A DNA stretch of 50,628 nucleotides from an uncultured Lutibacter sp. (GCF_937891065.1 NZ_CALAEQ010000008.1:1-50628); one strand, 5' to 3'. Shown: positions 28,867-38,430, counted from the stretch's first letter. Notes: a model not told the origin generated them from the sequence alone. Numbers and translations are program-made.

Positions 28867-30870
28867 TTAATTTGTTAAAAGCATGATGATATGCGCAGCA
28901 CTCCAACTAAAATTTTGTGCATTTAAGCCTTCCCCAGTTAATGGATGATAGTTTTCACGGATTGACTTTCCTTTTCCTAAAACACCTTCAGCTCCCTTTA
29001 ATATTTGTATTGTAGCTCTATCGGCTTCCTTATTAAAACCATAATTCCGTAAACCTTTTACTCCAAAATAAGCTTGATCTAACCAATTTGGACCTCTCCA
29101 ATACCCATTTAACGGGTCAAATTTTGGATGATCAGCACTCATAGTTTGGAATGGAATTTTTGTGTAAAATTTTTCAGAATTCATCATTATTATTTTTACG
29201 GCTTCGGCTTGTTCTTGTGTTGCTGCATTTGCCCAAAGTGCAGTCCAACCTTCACTTCCTTCTCCTTTAATAAACTTATTTCCTTTTAAATTGGTGTCGT
29301 AAAACCAACCATCTTCTTCATCAAAAAATTGCTGTTGAATGCTAGATTTTAATATTGCAGCTTCTTTTTTATAAATTTCAACATCATCTATTAAATTCAA
29401 AGATTCAGCTAATTTTGCTAAGTATAATTTTTCAGCATATAAATAAGCATTTAAATCTACGCTTTCTTGATCTAAAGAATAAGCTCCATCTTCATTTCTT
29501 AAAATTTTAGAATCATCAAAACGAATAGCATTGTCCATACCACTTTCCCATTTTGCAGCAACTAAAGTTCCATCAGTTGAGCCATATTCACACAATCCAT
29601 CTTTATCATGGTCACGTTTGTTGTACCACCACTCATGATATTTTTTTAATTTTGGATACAACTCTTTTACAAATTCGATATCCTTATCTTTTTTATAGAT
29701 TTTTGCCACAGCCCAAGCAGATAATGGTGGTTTTGTGTCACGAAAATTGTGAGCCTCAATAGTGGTATCTCTATAAACACAATCAACAATAAAACCATCT
29801 TCATTTTGAAAATCAAACAAAGCTCTCATTTGATTTTTTGCTAAATCAGTATTATAATAGGACAATCCAGCTGCATGTTTCCAAGAATCCCATGACCAAA
29901 AACCGTGAAACCATCTATAATGATAGCTTGGAAATAAACCTTCGTGTTTTAATTCACCAGCTGCAATACGCCAGTTATTTTGCAGGGTTAATTGTGCTTT
30001 TGCTAAAACATTCTCATAAATGGTATCTTTAAATTCAGGTTTTAAATTGTTTGTTAATGCTGAAATTTGTCCTTCTTTTTCGTTTTTTCGAATGTTCAAA
30101 ACAGAATCAAATGAAATAGTAACAAGCGCTTCTTTTTCTTTTTCCCAAGAATATTCAGGAAAAATAAATGTTTGTGAAAATATTATTTCTTTTGATTGAT
30201 TGGGTTTTAAGGTTATGCTTTCAGGCTCTGTACTATAGGTGCTATCAGTATTTTTTATGGAAGTTCCTGTTGGAAATAAAAGATGTCCTATCGCATTTGA
30301 CTTAGTTGAGATAATTGTAACTTCATTTTTGTTTGATGCTAATTTTATTCCATCAGCTAATATTGGTTGATTTTTCCAATGCATGGAAATAGCAATTTCT
30401 TCTTTATTAAGATTTGTAATAGTTGATTTGAAAATTGCGGTATGACCAGAACTAAAAATAAGTTGTTGCTTTAATTCTAAATGATCACTTTTTAAAACTT
30501 GCTCTAAATGACTATTATAGCTTTTAGTTTCAATTGTATTCCATACATTATTTTTTATATGAAGTTGAACAAGAGAACAACTACTCCAAACTCCATTTTG
30601 TTGGGTCATTAAAAAAGGCCCTGAAAAACCTCCATAACTTGAAATTGTATCTGGCAAACTATACCCAAACCATGCTCCTTGATCAGAAAACATTAAACCG
30701 CTTTTATCAAAAGCTGTTTTTGGGGTAATTTTATAATTAAGAATATTTTCACTCTGGTTAAGAAAAACAAATTTCTTATCAATTTTTACTGGCTCTTTAG
30801 TGTTATTACAACTAAAATTTAATACCAAAATTAAAACAACTATATGTTTAACTACTTTGTTTAAATTCAT
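28867..30870 (-). CDS. GH63/MGH1-like glycoside hydrolase, lipoprotein
   Basis: This (alpha/alpha)6-barrel glycosidase of 667 residues is secreted as a lipoprotein (lipobox VLNFSC, Cys21). The N-terminal beta domain spans about 30-280 and the catalytic barrel about 285-667. Family motifs are FWSWDSWKHA, WESGMDN with the likely acid Asp446, YWRGPNW, and near the end ENYHPLTGEGL (Glu639/Glu647, one being the likely base) plus FSWSAAH. GH63 enzymes include glucosidase I, which removes alpha-1,2-linked glucose; trehalase-like (GH37) activity is an alternative. As first gene of the leftward operon it may remove the alpha-1,2-glucose from glucosyl-galactosyl-hydroxylysine. The substrate is inferred. 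Confidence 0.8.
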   Translation of the reverse strand: MNLNKVVKHIVVLILVLNFSCNNTKEPVKIDKKFVFLNQSENILNYKITPKTAFDKSGLMFSDQGAWFGYSLPDTISSYGGFSGPFLMTQQNGVWSSCSLVQLHIKNNVWNTIETKSYNSHLEQVLKSDHLELKQQLIFSSGHTAIFKSTITNLNKEEIAISMHWKNQPILADGIKLASNKNEVTIISTKSNAIGHLLFPTGTSIKNTDSTYSTEPESITLKPNQSKEIIFSQTFIFPEYSWEKEKEALVTISFDSVLNIRKNEKEGQISALTNNLKPEFKDTIYENVLAKAQLTLQNNWRIAAGELKHEGLFPSYHYRWFHGFWSWDSWKHAAGLSYYNTDLAKNQMRALFDFQNEDGFIVDCVYRDTTIEAHNFRDTKPPLSAWAVAKIYKKDKDIEFVKELYPKLKKYHEWWYNKRDHDKDGLCEYGSTDGTLVAAKWESGMDNAIRFDDSKILRNEDGAYSLDQESVDLNAYLYAEKLYLAKLAESLNLIDDVEIYKKEAAILKSSIQQQFFDEEDGWFYDTNLKGNKFIKGEGSEGWTALWANAATQEQAEAVKIIMMNSEKFYTKIPFQTMSADHPKFDPLNGYWRGPNWLDQAYFGVKGLRNYGFNKEADRATIQILKGAEGVLGKGKSIRENYHPLTGEGLNAQNFSWSAAHIIMLLTN

Positions 30871-30964
30871 TTTTTTAATTTTAGGATTTGTTTTAAATTA
30901 TCATTTCTATCTTAAATCAGATTTCAACAAATTTCGATTATTTTTCTTTGATAATTTAAAAATG

Positions 30965-30980
30965 ACCTTTACTTGACCTT
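30965..30980 (-). promoter_or_regulatory. Candidate operator of the glycosidase operon
   Basis: The minus strand reads AAGGTCAAGTAAAGGT, identical to 32979-32994 on the plus strand. It contains two AAGGT half-sites 11 bp apart and ends 94 bases before the GH63-like start. A TTG lies about 35 bases downstream of it. The shared flank (ATGTA before, TTTTTAA after) extends the match. Confidence 0.7.
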
Positions 30981-31020
30981 ACATTATATTTTTTATAAAA
31001 GCACGTCAGTTAATAATATC

Positions 31021-31028
31021 TATATTTG
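31021..31028 (+). promoter_or_regulatory. -7 box of the TPR/LuxR regulator gene
   Basis: TATATTTG matches TAnnTTTG perfectly, 71 bases ahead of the regulator start. No TTG is visible at the standard distance upstream, so the promoter may be weak or activator-dependent. Confidence 0.45.
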
Positions 31029-31099
31029 TGAATTAATATAACTGGTGAAAATACTTATTTTAATAAGCGATTTTCTTTATAATTTATAAATTTTAGCTA

Positions 31100-32794
31100 A
31101 TGAAAAAATTGATTAAACTTATTTTTTTTATACTCATATTTATAGGTTTTACTGTACATTCTCAAACTAATATTTGGGATGAAAATCCGAGTGATTCTCG
31201 AATAGAACTGGATAGTTTGTTAACCATTTTACCATACTCAAAAGGTAAAGATAAAATACCTTTATTAAACAGAGTTGCAGAAATTTATTGGTCAATTAAC
31301 CCCAATAAAACTATAGAATATGCAGATGAAGCCTTACAGTTATCGCAAAAATTCAATAATAAAAGTCAAGAAGGATTAGCACTTATTAATCTTTGTCAAG
31401 GCTATTTATTTAATGATTTTTATAATAAAGCTTTACAATTTGGGTTGCAATCGTTAGAAATCAGAAAAAACATTGAGAATGATTATGATTTAGCCTTTAC
31501 GCTGCGTACGCTTGGATGGTTATATTACGACATTGGGTATTTTGAAAAAGCTCTTGAATACCATACAGAAACTTTAAAGCTTCACGAAAAAATTGGCGAT
31601 AAACAGCGAATTGCTTATAGCTATAACAGTATAGGGTTAATTCATGAACATAAAGGAGACTGTAATTTGGCATTATCTTTTTTTAAGAAATCTTTAGAAC
31701 TAAAAAAAGAGTTTAAAAATAAAGATAGAATTGCCGAAACCATGAAAAACATGGGGGTTTGTTATCGCAAAATTAATGAACTTGATTCTGCTAAGACATT
31801 TTTAGAATCTTCTTTAGAAATTACAAATCAAATTAAGGATGATCATAACAAGGTTGAAATTCTAATTGAGCTTTCAATAGTAAATTTGAAGCTTAGAGAT
31901 TATGATAAATGTTATTTACTATTAAAAGAATCCAGATTGATTATGGAGGGGTTAATGGATAATAAAGAGTGGTTAGTTGAAAATGATAGAATTATGTCTG
32001 ATTATTATTTAGCAATCGGAGATTACAAAGAAGCACTTTCTAAATATAAAATGTATGATCTAGGGAAGTCAGATATTTTTTCAAGTAATAAAAGTGAAAA
32101 ATTAGCTGAAATGAGGATTCTTTACGAAGCTGAACGAAAAAAATCTGAAATTAAATTATTAGAGCAACAAAGAAACCTAGAAGCACAAAAAAAGAAATCG
32201 TTACTAATTGGTTCCATATTATTAGCGATTATAGGAATTCTTATAATAGCTTCACTTTGGAACAATATAAAAAAGAAAAAAGCTATTTATCAACAAAGCG
32301 ATAGGTTGTCAAAGGAAAAGTTAAAAACACAATCACTTTTACAAGAAAATCTTGAGCACAAATTAGAATTTCGTCTGAAAGAGCTAACAAATTTAGCATT
32401 ATTTATATCTCAAAGAACATCTATATATGGGGATTTAACAAAATCTTTTAAAAGCTTAAATTTTACGGATATAAATCAATTAAAAAAAGATATTAATACA
32501 CTTATAAAAGAGTATACTTTTAAGCTTGATTTTAATGAAGATATACAAAGATTCCATACAAATGTTGAAACTTTACAAAGCGATTTTTTATTTCGAATTA
32601 AAGAAAAATACCCTCACTTAACGAATAAGGATATGCAACTAGCTGTACAAGTTAAGCTTAAGCTTAGTTCTAAAGAAATTGCAAATATTAATAACATTTC
32701 ATTAAATTCTGTAGAAATTGGCAGGCATCGATTGAGGAAAAAACTGAATTTGGATAAAAAAGAGAACCTGGTTAGTTTTCTAGAAAGTATTTAA
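31100..32794 (+). CDS. Membrane-bound TPR regulator with LuxR-type HTH
   Basis: This 564-residue regulator has a signal peptide (1-21), tetratricopeptide repeats in the periplasmic part (about 55-325), a membrane helix (about 367-387), a coiled linker, and a C-terminal LuxR-like helix-turn-helix (about 505-560). The recognition region is LSSKEIANINNISLNSVEIGRHRLRKKL. This layout resembles the SusR-type regulators of Bacteroidota polysaccharide loci, which sense a sugar in the periplasm and activate susCD. It lies between susC and the divergent glycosidase operon, and an identical 16-bp sequence precedes both targets, so it is the likely activator of both. Confidence 0.85.
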   Translation: MKKLIKLIFFILIFIGFTVHSQTNIWDENPSDSRIELDSLLTILPYSKGKDKIPLLNRVAEIYWSINPNKTIEYADEALQLSQKFNNKSQEGLALINLCQGYLFNDFYNKALQFGLQSLEIRKNIENDYDLAFTLRTLGWLYYDIGYFEKALEYHTETLKLHEKIGDKQRIAYSYNSIGLIHEHKGDCNLALSFFKKSLELKKEFKNKDRIAETMKNMGVCYRKINELDSAKTFLESSLEITNQIKDDHNKVEILIELSIVNLKLRDYDKCYLLLKESRLIMEGLMDNKEWLVENDRIMSDYYLAIGDYKEALSKYKMYDLGKSDIFSSNKSEKLAEMRILYEAERKKSEIKLLEQQRNLEAQKKKSLLIGSILLAIIGILIIASLWNNIKKKKAIYQQSDRLSKEKLKTQSLLQENLEHKLEFRLKELTNLALFISQRTSIYGDLTKSFKSLNFTDINQLKKDINTLIKEYTFKLDFNEDIQRFHTNVETLQSDFLFRIKEKYPHLTNKDMQLAVQVKLKLSSKEIANINNISLNSVEIGRHRLRKKLNLDKKENLVSFLESI

Positions 32795-33094
32795 GTTTTT
32801 CAAAATCTTGTACACATTTAACCTTACCATAAACAGAAGCCTACGCCATTCATTTATTACCTTCTAATTAATAATATTATTTCTTTCCTCTAACTAAAAT
32901 CACATTATTTTTTTAATTTCTCACTTACATACATTTCATATTAAATACCCTCATTTAAAGATGTTTACACATGATGTAAAGGTCAAGTAAAGGTTGTTTT
33001 TAAGGTTTTACTCGAAAAAAAAACAATATTTGACAATACAAAACTCATGTCTAATTTAAGGTTATGAGTTAATCTAACAATTAACTATTCTAAT
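32795..33094 (+). promoter_or_regulatory. Regulatory region upstream of susC
   Basis: This stretch holds no gene. It contains the 16-bp operator candidate at 32979-32994, another AAGGT at 33002, and a promoter-like pair TTG (33030-33032), 19 bp, TAATTTAA (33052-33059). The leader to the susC ATG at 33095 would be about 30 bases. The first 150 bases are A/T-rich without visible structure. Confidence 0.6.
32979..32994 (+). promoter_or_regulatory. Candidate operator of susCD
   Basis: AAGGTCAAGTAAAGGT has two AAGGT half-sites 11 bp apart. It lies 100 bases before susC and 35 bases before the TTG element. It is the same 16-mer, in the same relative orientation and spacing, as the site before the glycosidase operon, which points to one activator. 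Confidence 0.7.
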
Positions 33095-36000
33095 ATGAAA
33101 AAAAAACAATCAAAAAATCAAAACCAGTCGTTTAACGGTCTGTTTTTATTGCTTTTTATGTTTGCATCGTTTGCGTTTACTTCCAGTTCTTTTTCTCAAA
33201 GCATTGTAATAAATGGAACTGTTACTGATGCAAATGGGATTCCTTTACCTGGAACTTCAATTACTATCAAAGAGGATCAAACTATAGGTGCTCAAACTGA
33301 TTTTGATGGAAATTTTTCCATGACTTTACTAAATACCGAATCAACGCTTGTTTTTAGTTTTATGGGTTTTGTTACTCAAGAAATTTTAGTTGGTGATAAA
33401 GAGTTTGTAAATGTTGTGATGCAAGAGGATAGCAATAGTTTGGACGAAGTTGTTGTTATTGGTTATGGAACTCAGAAAAAGAGTGATGTAACTGGCGCAA
33501 TAGGGCAAGTAAAAGCAAGTGAATTAACACAGGTTGTAACTGCAGATCCAATGAGCGCGTTGCAAGGTAGAGTTTCTGGGGTTAATGTAACTTCATCTTC
33601 AGGTAGCCCAGGTTCTACTTCTGATATTATGATTAGAGGAATTGGGAGTTTTGGAAACAACCAACCTTTATATATTGTTGATGGGGTGCAAGCCGATCCT
33701 TCTTTTATGGATTCAAACAACATTGCATCTATAGAAGTTTTAAAAGATGCTGCTTCTGGTGCAATTTATGGTACAAGAGCGGCTAATGGTGTTGTTATTA
33801 TTACTACCAAAACAGGAAAACTAGGAAAACCAATTATTGATATTGAATCATCTTTTAGTAGCAATACTTCTAGAAATGAAATGGAATTGTTAGATGCTGA
33901 AGGTTACGTAAAAGTTCATGGTCAAATGTTTGAAAATGCAGGCAATGCTTTGCCTCAATATGTGCAAAATGCACCTGCTATAAATACAGATTGGATTGAT
34001 GAAACACATAGAAGTGGGCAGTTATCATTGTTAAATGTAAGAGTAAGTGGAGCAACAGATAATGTAAATTATAGTGTTTCAGGAAATTTTGCTGACGAAG
34101 TGGGATTACTAATTGGATCTGACTTTTCAAAAAAAGGGATTAGTGCTAATTTGGGTATTAAAAAAGGTAAATTAAAAATTAATGCCAATTTAAATTATAC
34201 AGAAACAGATAAAGAGGCCTACAAGTTCTCATTAAGAGAAACATATCACATTTCTCCATTAATTCCAGTGTATGATAACACTAAAGAATATGGGTTTGGG
34301 TTTAGAGATGGTGATATACCTGATCATCGTAATCCAGTAGGGGATAATGCTTTTCTTCAGGGAAATACAAATTTGAAATATTTTTTAGGAAATGTAACAT
34401 TTGGATATGAAATAATTGAAGGATTAAATGTGAATGCAAATTTTTCCATGTCAAATTTGGCGAATTACACCTATAATTTTCATACCCCTTTTCAGGTTAG
34501 AGATGTACAAGAAGAAAGTAATCAATACGCTTTTGTGTCAGAATATCATAGTGAGTTCAGAAGATTAAATCAAGAGTATACTGCAAATTATAAATTTGAA
34601 TTAAGTAAAAATTCATTTGATGTTTTAGTGGGATATCAAAAAATATCTGAACCTTTTAAAGAAACTTATGCGCAAGGTGAAGGGTATAAATTAGATGATG
34701 ATGGAAATAAAGTTGATGCCATTATTTTAGATGATAGTTTTAATACACTAAATGCTTTTACTGATGGAACCTATTCTGCCAGTGGTACAAATGCTGAGTA
34801 TAGTTTGCTTTCTTACTTTGGAAGAATAAACTATTCTTATGATGATAAATATTTATTTCAAGCAAGTGTTCGTAGAGACGGCAGCTCTAAATTTGGTAAA
34901 AATAACAGGTATGGAGTATTTCCTTCATTTGCCTTAGGATGGAAAATAACGGATGAAAATTTCATGAAAGACCAAACCATTTTTGATTTCTTAAAATTAA
35001 GAATGAGTTGGGGACAAGCAGGAAATGATAGTGCTTTGGGATACTATGATTATGTTGCCTTAATTAGTCAGGGAAAAAGTCAGAATGATGGAGGTTATGT
35101 ATTCGGAAATCCTCAAACGTCTTCATTAGGAAGTATTGCAAGAGATTTACAGAATGATGATTTACAATGGGAAACAAACACATCTTCAAACTATGGTCTT
35201 GATTTTGCTGCATTAGACCTTAAATTAAAAGGAGCTATCAATTATTATAAAAGTAGTACTGAAGATTTATTAATAACAAAAGTTGTTTCTCCATCGGCAG
35301 GGATTAACAGTCCGGTTGTAAATGTAGGAGCATTTGAAAATAAAGGGTTTGAATTTGAACTTGGTTATAAAAATAATGATAATGAGTTTCATTATAGCGC
35401 TTTTACAACTTTTACAACCATCAATAGTGAAGTTACTAAATTAAGTAGTGAAGATCAAGTATTGTATGGTGTAGGGTTAAAATATGGTTCAGACCATTTT
35501 GTAAATCAGACCAAAATTGGACATGAACCAGGAGCTTTCTTTTTACCAACAGCAAATGGAATTTTTCAAAATCAGGCTGAAATTGATACGCATAGTTTAA
35601 ACGGTGAATTAATCCAACCAGAAGCTTCTCCAGGAGATATCCGATTTGTTGATCAAAATAATGATGGAGTTATTAATAGTGATGATGCTACCTATCAAGG
35701 AACCGCAATACCAAAGTATGAATATAGTTTAAGTTTTAATTCAGATTATAAAGGATTTGATTTAAATATATTTTTTCAAGGAGTAGGTGGAAATAAAATT
35801 TACAATGGAAATGATTTTGAAATGTTAGGAATGGATAGTGGTAGAAATTTTAGAACAGAAACATTAAATGCCTGGACTCCTACAAATACCAATACCGATA
35901 TGCCAAGAGCAGTTCTTGGAGATCCAAATCAAAACGCAAGAGCATCTACACGATTTTTAGAAGATGGTGGTTATTTCCGTATTAAAACAATACAGTTAGG

Positions 36001-36202
36001 GTACAGTTTCAATGAAAAAGTACTTGAAAATCTTCAAATGTCAAAATGTAGAGTTTATTTAACAGGACAAAACCTAGTTACTTTTACAAATTACAGTGGT
36101 TTAGACCCTGAAGTAGGAGGAAGTATTTTATCAAGAGGTATTGATAGAAGCCTTTATCCAAAATACAAATCATTCATTCTTGGGGTACAACTTCAATTTT
36201 AA
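33095..36202 (+). CDS. SusC/RagA-family TonB-dependent outer-membrane transporter
   Basis: This outer-membrane importer of oligosaccharides or glycopeptides has 1035 residues. It has a signal peptide ending near SFSQ (about residue 35), a carboxypeptidase-regulatory-like domain (about 37-112), the SusC signature LDEVVVIGYGTQKKSDVTGA (about 115-135), a plug domain (about 125-240) and a 22-strand barrel to the C-terminal phenylalanine. The plug segment GSFGNNQPLYIVDGVQ is normal. It forms a lidded complex with the SusD protein 17 bases downstream and depends on a TonB energiser such as those at the left of the window. The substrate is unknown; the neighbouring enzymes suggest a galactose-containing glycoconjugate. 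Confidence 0.96.
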   Translation: MKKKQSKNQNQSFNGLFLLLFMFASFAFTSSSFSQSIVINGTVTDANGIPLPGTSITIKEDQTIGAQTDFDGNFSMTLLNTESTLVFSFMGFVTQEILVGDKEFVNVVMQEDSNSLDEVVVIGYGTQKKSDVTGAIGQVKASELTQVVTADPMSALQGRVSGVNVTSSSGSPGSTSDIMIRGIGSFGNNQPLYIVDGVQADPSFMDSNNIASIEVLKDAASGAIYGTRAANGVVIITTKTGKLGKPIIDIESSFSSNTSRNEMELLDAEGYVKVHGQMFENAGNALPQYVQNAPAINTDWIDETHRSGQLSLLNVRVSGATDNVNYSVSGNFADEVGLLIGSDFSKKGISANLGIKKGKLKINANLNYTETDKEAYKFSLRETYHISPLIPVYDNTKEYGFGFRDGDIPDHRNPVGDNAFLQGNTNLKYFLGNVTFGYEIIEGLNVNANFSMSNLANYTYNFHTPFQVRDVQEESNQYAFVSEYHSEFRRLNQEYTANYKFELSKNSFDVLVGYQKISEPFKETYAQGEGYKLDDDGNKVDAIILDDSFNTLNAFTDGTYSASGTNAEYSLLSYFGRINYSYDDKYLFQASVRRDGSSKFGKNNRYGVFPSFALGWKITDENFMKDQTIFDFLKLRMSWGQAGNDSALGYYDYVALISQGKSQNDGGYVFGNPQTSSLGSIARDLQNDDLQWETNTSSNYGLDFAALDLKLKGAINYYKSSTEDLLITKVVSPSAGINSPVVNVGAFENKGFEFELGYKNNDNEFHYSAFTTFTTINSEVTKLSSEDQVLYGVGLKYGSDHFVNQTKIGHEPGAFFLPTANGIFQNQAEIDTHSLNGELIQPEASPGDIRFVDQNNDGVINSDDATYQGTAIPKYEYSLSFNSDYKGFDLNIFFQGVGGNKIYNGNDFEMLGMDSGRNFRTETLNAWTPTNTNTDMPRAVLGDPNQNARASTRFLEDGGYFRIKTIQLGYSFNEKVLENLQMSKCRVYLTGQNLVTFTNYSGLDPEVGGSILSRGIDRSLYPKYKSFILGVQLQF

Positions 36203-36219
36203 CTTTAAAAATTTAGGAA

Positions 36220-37767
36220 ATGAAATATATAAATAAAATATGTATGGTGGCATTTAGTATGCTAACATTAATATCTTGTAATGATGATGAATTTTTAGAG
36301 CAATCATCACCTGATCAATTAACTTCAGAAAGCTTTTGGAGAAATGCTGAAGATGCAAAATCTGGATTAACAGCTGCCTATGCTGAATTAGAATCAAGAA
36401 GTAATTTTTGGGACGGTTGGCAAGAAGGAAGGGGTGTGGTTGAATACTTTAGATCAGATTATGCATTACCGGGGCCAGATGCTACAAACTATGGGCACTG
36501 GATGTCAATTTTTAATTTCACTTATACAAACGGACATACTTTTGTAGATGTTTTATGGAGTACTAATTATAAAGGGTTAAATTTTGCAAATCAGGTTATT
36601 TCAAAAGTTGGCGCTATGACCAGTGAACAAATATCAGATGCAGAAAAAAATCAAATTATTGGCGAAGCCACTTTTTTAAGAGCTTATTACCATTTTAAAT
36701 TATTAACACTTTTTGAACAAATTATTTTGAGAACTGATATCATTTCTCAAGAAACGTTGGACAAAGAGTTAGCAGATAGACCAGAATCTTGGACTGCAAT
36801 AATTAATGATTTTAAAACTGCTGCAGAAATGCTTCCACCAACTAATAGTGCTAATAATTTGGGTAGAGCAAATAAAGGTGCTGCGTTGGCTTTTTTAGGA
36901 AAGGCTTATTTATACAAAGCGGGAGATATTTCATCTTCTGAAAGCAATGATTTTGAAAATGCGTCAAATGCATTTAAACAAATTGTAGACGACGGCATTG
37001 GAAATTATGATTTAGAACCTGAATTTTTAAGTCTTTTTAATGGTGAAAATGAAAATAATACCGAATCTATTTTTGAATTACAATTTAAAAGTGGTGATGC
37101 AACTTCATGGAATGCTACCGCACTTCATTTCTTTGTAGGAGATTGGTCTGTTGGAGGATGGGGAGGTATTGAAGCTTCTATGGCTGCTGTAAATGAAATG
37201 AAAAAAGAAGGAATGATTGCTACCAATGGCTTGTATGATAATAGATTGTATGGTTCCCTTTATTTTAGAGACTCTTTTTATAACGATACCAATACTAGCC
37301 AAATGCAAGGAGGGACCTGGGATGTATTAATGAATGATACTTATGGAGATACGCATGACAATCATGTGTACTTTAGAAAATGGCTGCCGAATTATGTTTG
37401 GAATAATGGATATGTTGGAGTAAACGTAGTATTAATGCGCTATGCTGATGTGTTATTAATGTATGCTGAATCGTTAAATGAAACTGGAAATACACCAAAG
37501 GCAATAGATTTAATAAATGAAGTTAGAAATACCCATGGTTTAATGCCTGATTTAACTGTAAGTTCTCAATCAGCTGTGAAAACACAAATAATTCATGAAA
37601 GAACTATGGAATTAACATTGGAATCTACTCGATTTTTTGACTTAAGAAGATGGGGTATGTTAGATCAGGCTATGCAGGCTGCTGGTAGAAGCGGATTTAA
37701 TAGTACTGAACATTCATATCTTCCAGTTCCATTATCGGAAATACAAGCAAACTCTAAAATTGATTAA
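36220..37767 (+). CDS. SusD/RagB-family substrate-binding lipoprotein
   Basis: This surface lipoprotein partners the preceding SusC and captures substrate at the cell surface. Its 515 residues have the lipobox LTLISC (Cys20), TPR-like N-terminal helices with the motif GEATFLRAYYHFKLL (about 146-160), and the C-terminal signature MRYADVLLMYAESLNE and ERTMELTLESTRFFDLRRW. Its binding residues cannot be linked to a sugar by reading alone. The gene ends 43 bases before a strong terminator, which closes the susCD unit. Confidence 0.95.
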   Translation: MKYINKICMVAFSMLTLISCNDDEFLEQSSPDQLTSESFWRNAEDAKSGLTAAYAELESRSNFWDGWQEGRGVVEYFRSDYALPGPDATNYGHWMSIFNFTYTNGHTFVDVLWSTNYKGLNFANQVISKVGAMTSEQISDAEKNQIIGEATFLRAYYHFKLLTLFEQIILRTDIISQETLDKELADRPESWTAIINDFKTAAEMLPPTNSANNLGRANKGAALAFLGKAYLYKAGDISSSESNDFENASNAFKQIVDDGIGNYDLEPEFLSLFNGENENNTESIFELQFKSGDATSWNATALHFFVGDWSVGGWGGIEASMAAVNEMKKEGMIATNGLYDNRLYGSLYFRDSFYNDTNTSQMQGGTWDVLMNDTYGDTHDNHVYFRKWLPNYVWNNGYVGVNVVLMRYADVLLMYAESLNETGNTPKAIDLINEVRNTHGLMPDLTVSSQSAVKTQIIHERTMELTLESTRFFDLRRWGMLDQAMQAAGRSGFNSTEHSYLPVPLSEIQANSKID

Positions 37768-37810
37768 GAAAAACATTATAAATCTAAAGTAATTATTTGA
37801 GTTTATTTTA

Positions 37811-37840
37811 AAAAGGCTGTCTGAAAAGACAGTCTTTTTA
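37811..37840 (+). terminator. Rho-independent terminator after susD
   Basis: The 12-bp arms AAAAGGCTGTCT (37811-37822) and AGACAGTCTTTT (37827-37838), with one G-U pair, enclose a GAAA tetraloop and lead into T. The stem shares the AGACAGTCTTTTT sequence with the long hairpin at 49086-49227. Confidence 0.88.
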
Positions 37841-37871
37841 TGAATCAGCAAATATTTTGAGAAATTTAAAC

Positions 37872-38112
37872 ATGAAAAAAGTATTGATTTTAGGAACTGG
37901 AATGGTGGTAAAACCAATTGTTCACTATTTACTTGATAATAATATTCAGTTACGATAGTAAGTCGAACGAAAGAAAAAGCTTTAAAAGTTTTGGAAGGGT
38001 TTTCAAATGGTAAAGCAGTTGATGTGGCAATTAATAATAATGCTTCTTATTTGAAAGAAAGAGACTATTGTTTCAAGAATGCTAGATTTTGTTGAACCTA
38101 AAACACTGTAAT
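37872..38112 (+). pseudogene. Decayed saccharopine dehydrogenase gene fragment
   Basis: The ATG at 37872 opens MKKVLILGTGMVVKPIVHYL, the Rossmann start of saccharopine dehydrogenase/reductase, but hits a stop after 28 codons. The next frame continues with TIVSRTKEKALKVLEGFSNG and KAVDVAINNNASYLKE, again homologous, then degenerates. A later frame reads ETIVSRMLDFVEPKTL and stops. Only about 75 residues of a protein that normally exceeds 400 residues remain, with at least one frameshift and a large deletion. The intact enzyme interconverts saccharopine and 2-aminoadipate semialdehyde in lysine metabolism. That semialdehyde is also the product predicted for the kinase/lyase fusion in this locus. 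Confidence 0.75.
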
Positions 38113-38214
38113 ATTAGAACTGTTTTATAGTGTTGTGTCAAATACTTTACGTCGACTTCTCCAAATTACACCCAAGCGTATATTAGACTTGAACAAAATG
38201 CTTCTAAAAACGAA
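38113..38214. other. Intergenic remnant between pseudogene and tRNA terminator
   Basis: This is A/T-rich sequence without an ORF. It may be further decayed sequence from the saccharopine dehydrogenase gene, but I can align nothing with confidence. Confidence 0.3.
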
Positions 38215-38250
38215 AAAAACCTTGAAAATCAAACGATTAACAAGGTTTTT
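38215..38250 (-). terminator. Terminator of the tRNA transcript
   Basis: Perfect 10-bp arms AAAAACCTTG (38215-38224) and CAAGGTTTTT (38241-38250) enclose a 16-base loop. On the minus strand the stem is followed by a T run, directly after tRNA-Leu. It may also stop transcripts from the left. Confidence 0.8.
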
Positions 38251-38252
38251 AG

Positions 38253-38338
38253 TACAAGAGGCGGGACTTGAACCCGCACGAGCCTTACAGCTCACTGGAT
38301 TTTAAGTCCAGCGTGTCTACCAATTCCACCACTCCTGC
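38253..38338 (-). tRNA. tRNA-Leu (anticodon TAA)
   Basis: On the minus strand the gene begins GCAGGAGTGGTGGAATTGG and has the anticodon stem CTGGA around the loop CTTAAAA, a long variable arm (GAGCTGTAAGGCTC) and the T arm GCGGGTTCAAGTCCCGC. It spans 86 bases, as expected for a class II tRNA. The acceptor pairs with two G-U wobbles. CCA is not encoded. Confidence 0.96.
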
Positions 38339-38358
38339 ATTGGTATTTTATGTTGTAG

Positions 38359-38430
38359 AGCGAAAGACGGGATTTGAACCCGCGACCCCCACCTTGGCAA
38401 GGTGATGCTCTACCCCTGAGCTACTTTCGC
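38359..38430 (-). tRNA. tRNA-Gly (anticodon GCC)
   Basis: On the minus strand the gene begins GCGAAAGTAGCTCAGGGG, with the anticodon loop TTGCCAA between CACC and GGTG and the T arm GCGGGTTCAAATCCCGT. It has 72 bases, a perfect acceptor stem and no encoded CCA. It precedes tRNA-Leu by 20 bases in the same transcript. Confidence 0.97.
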
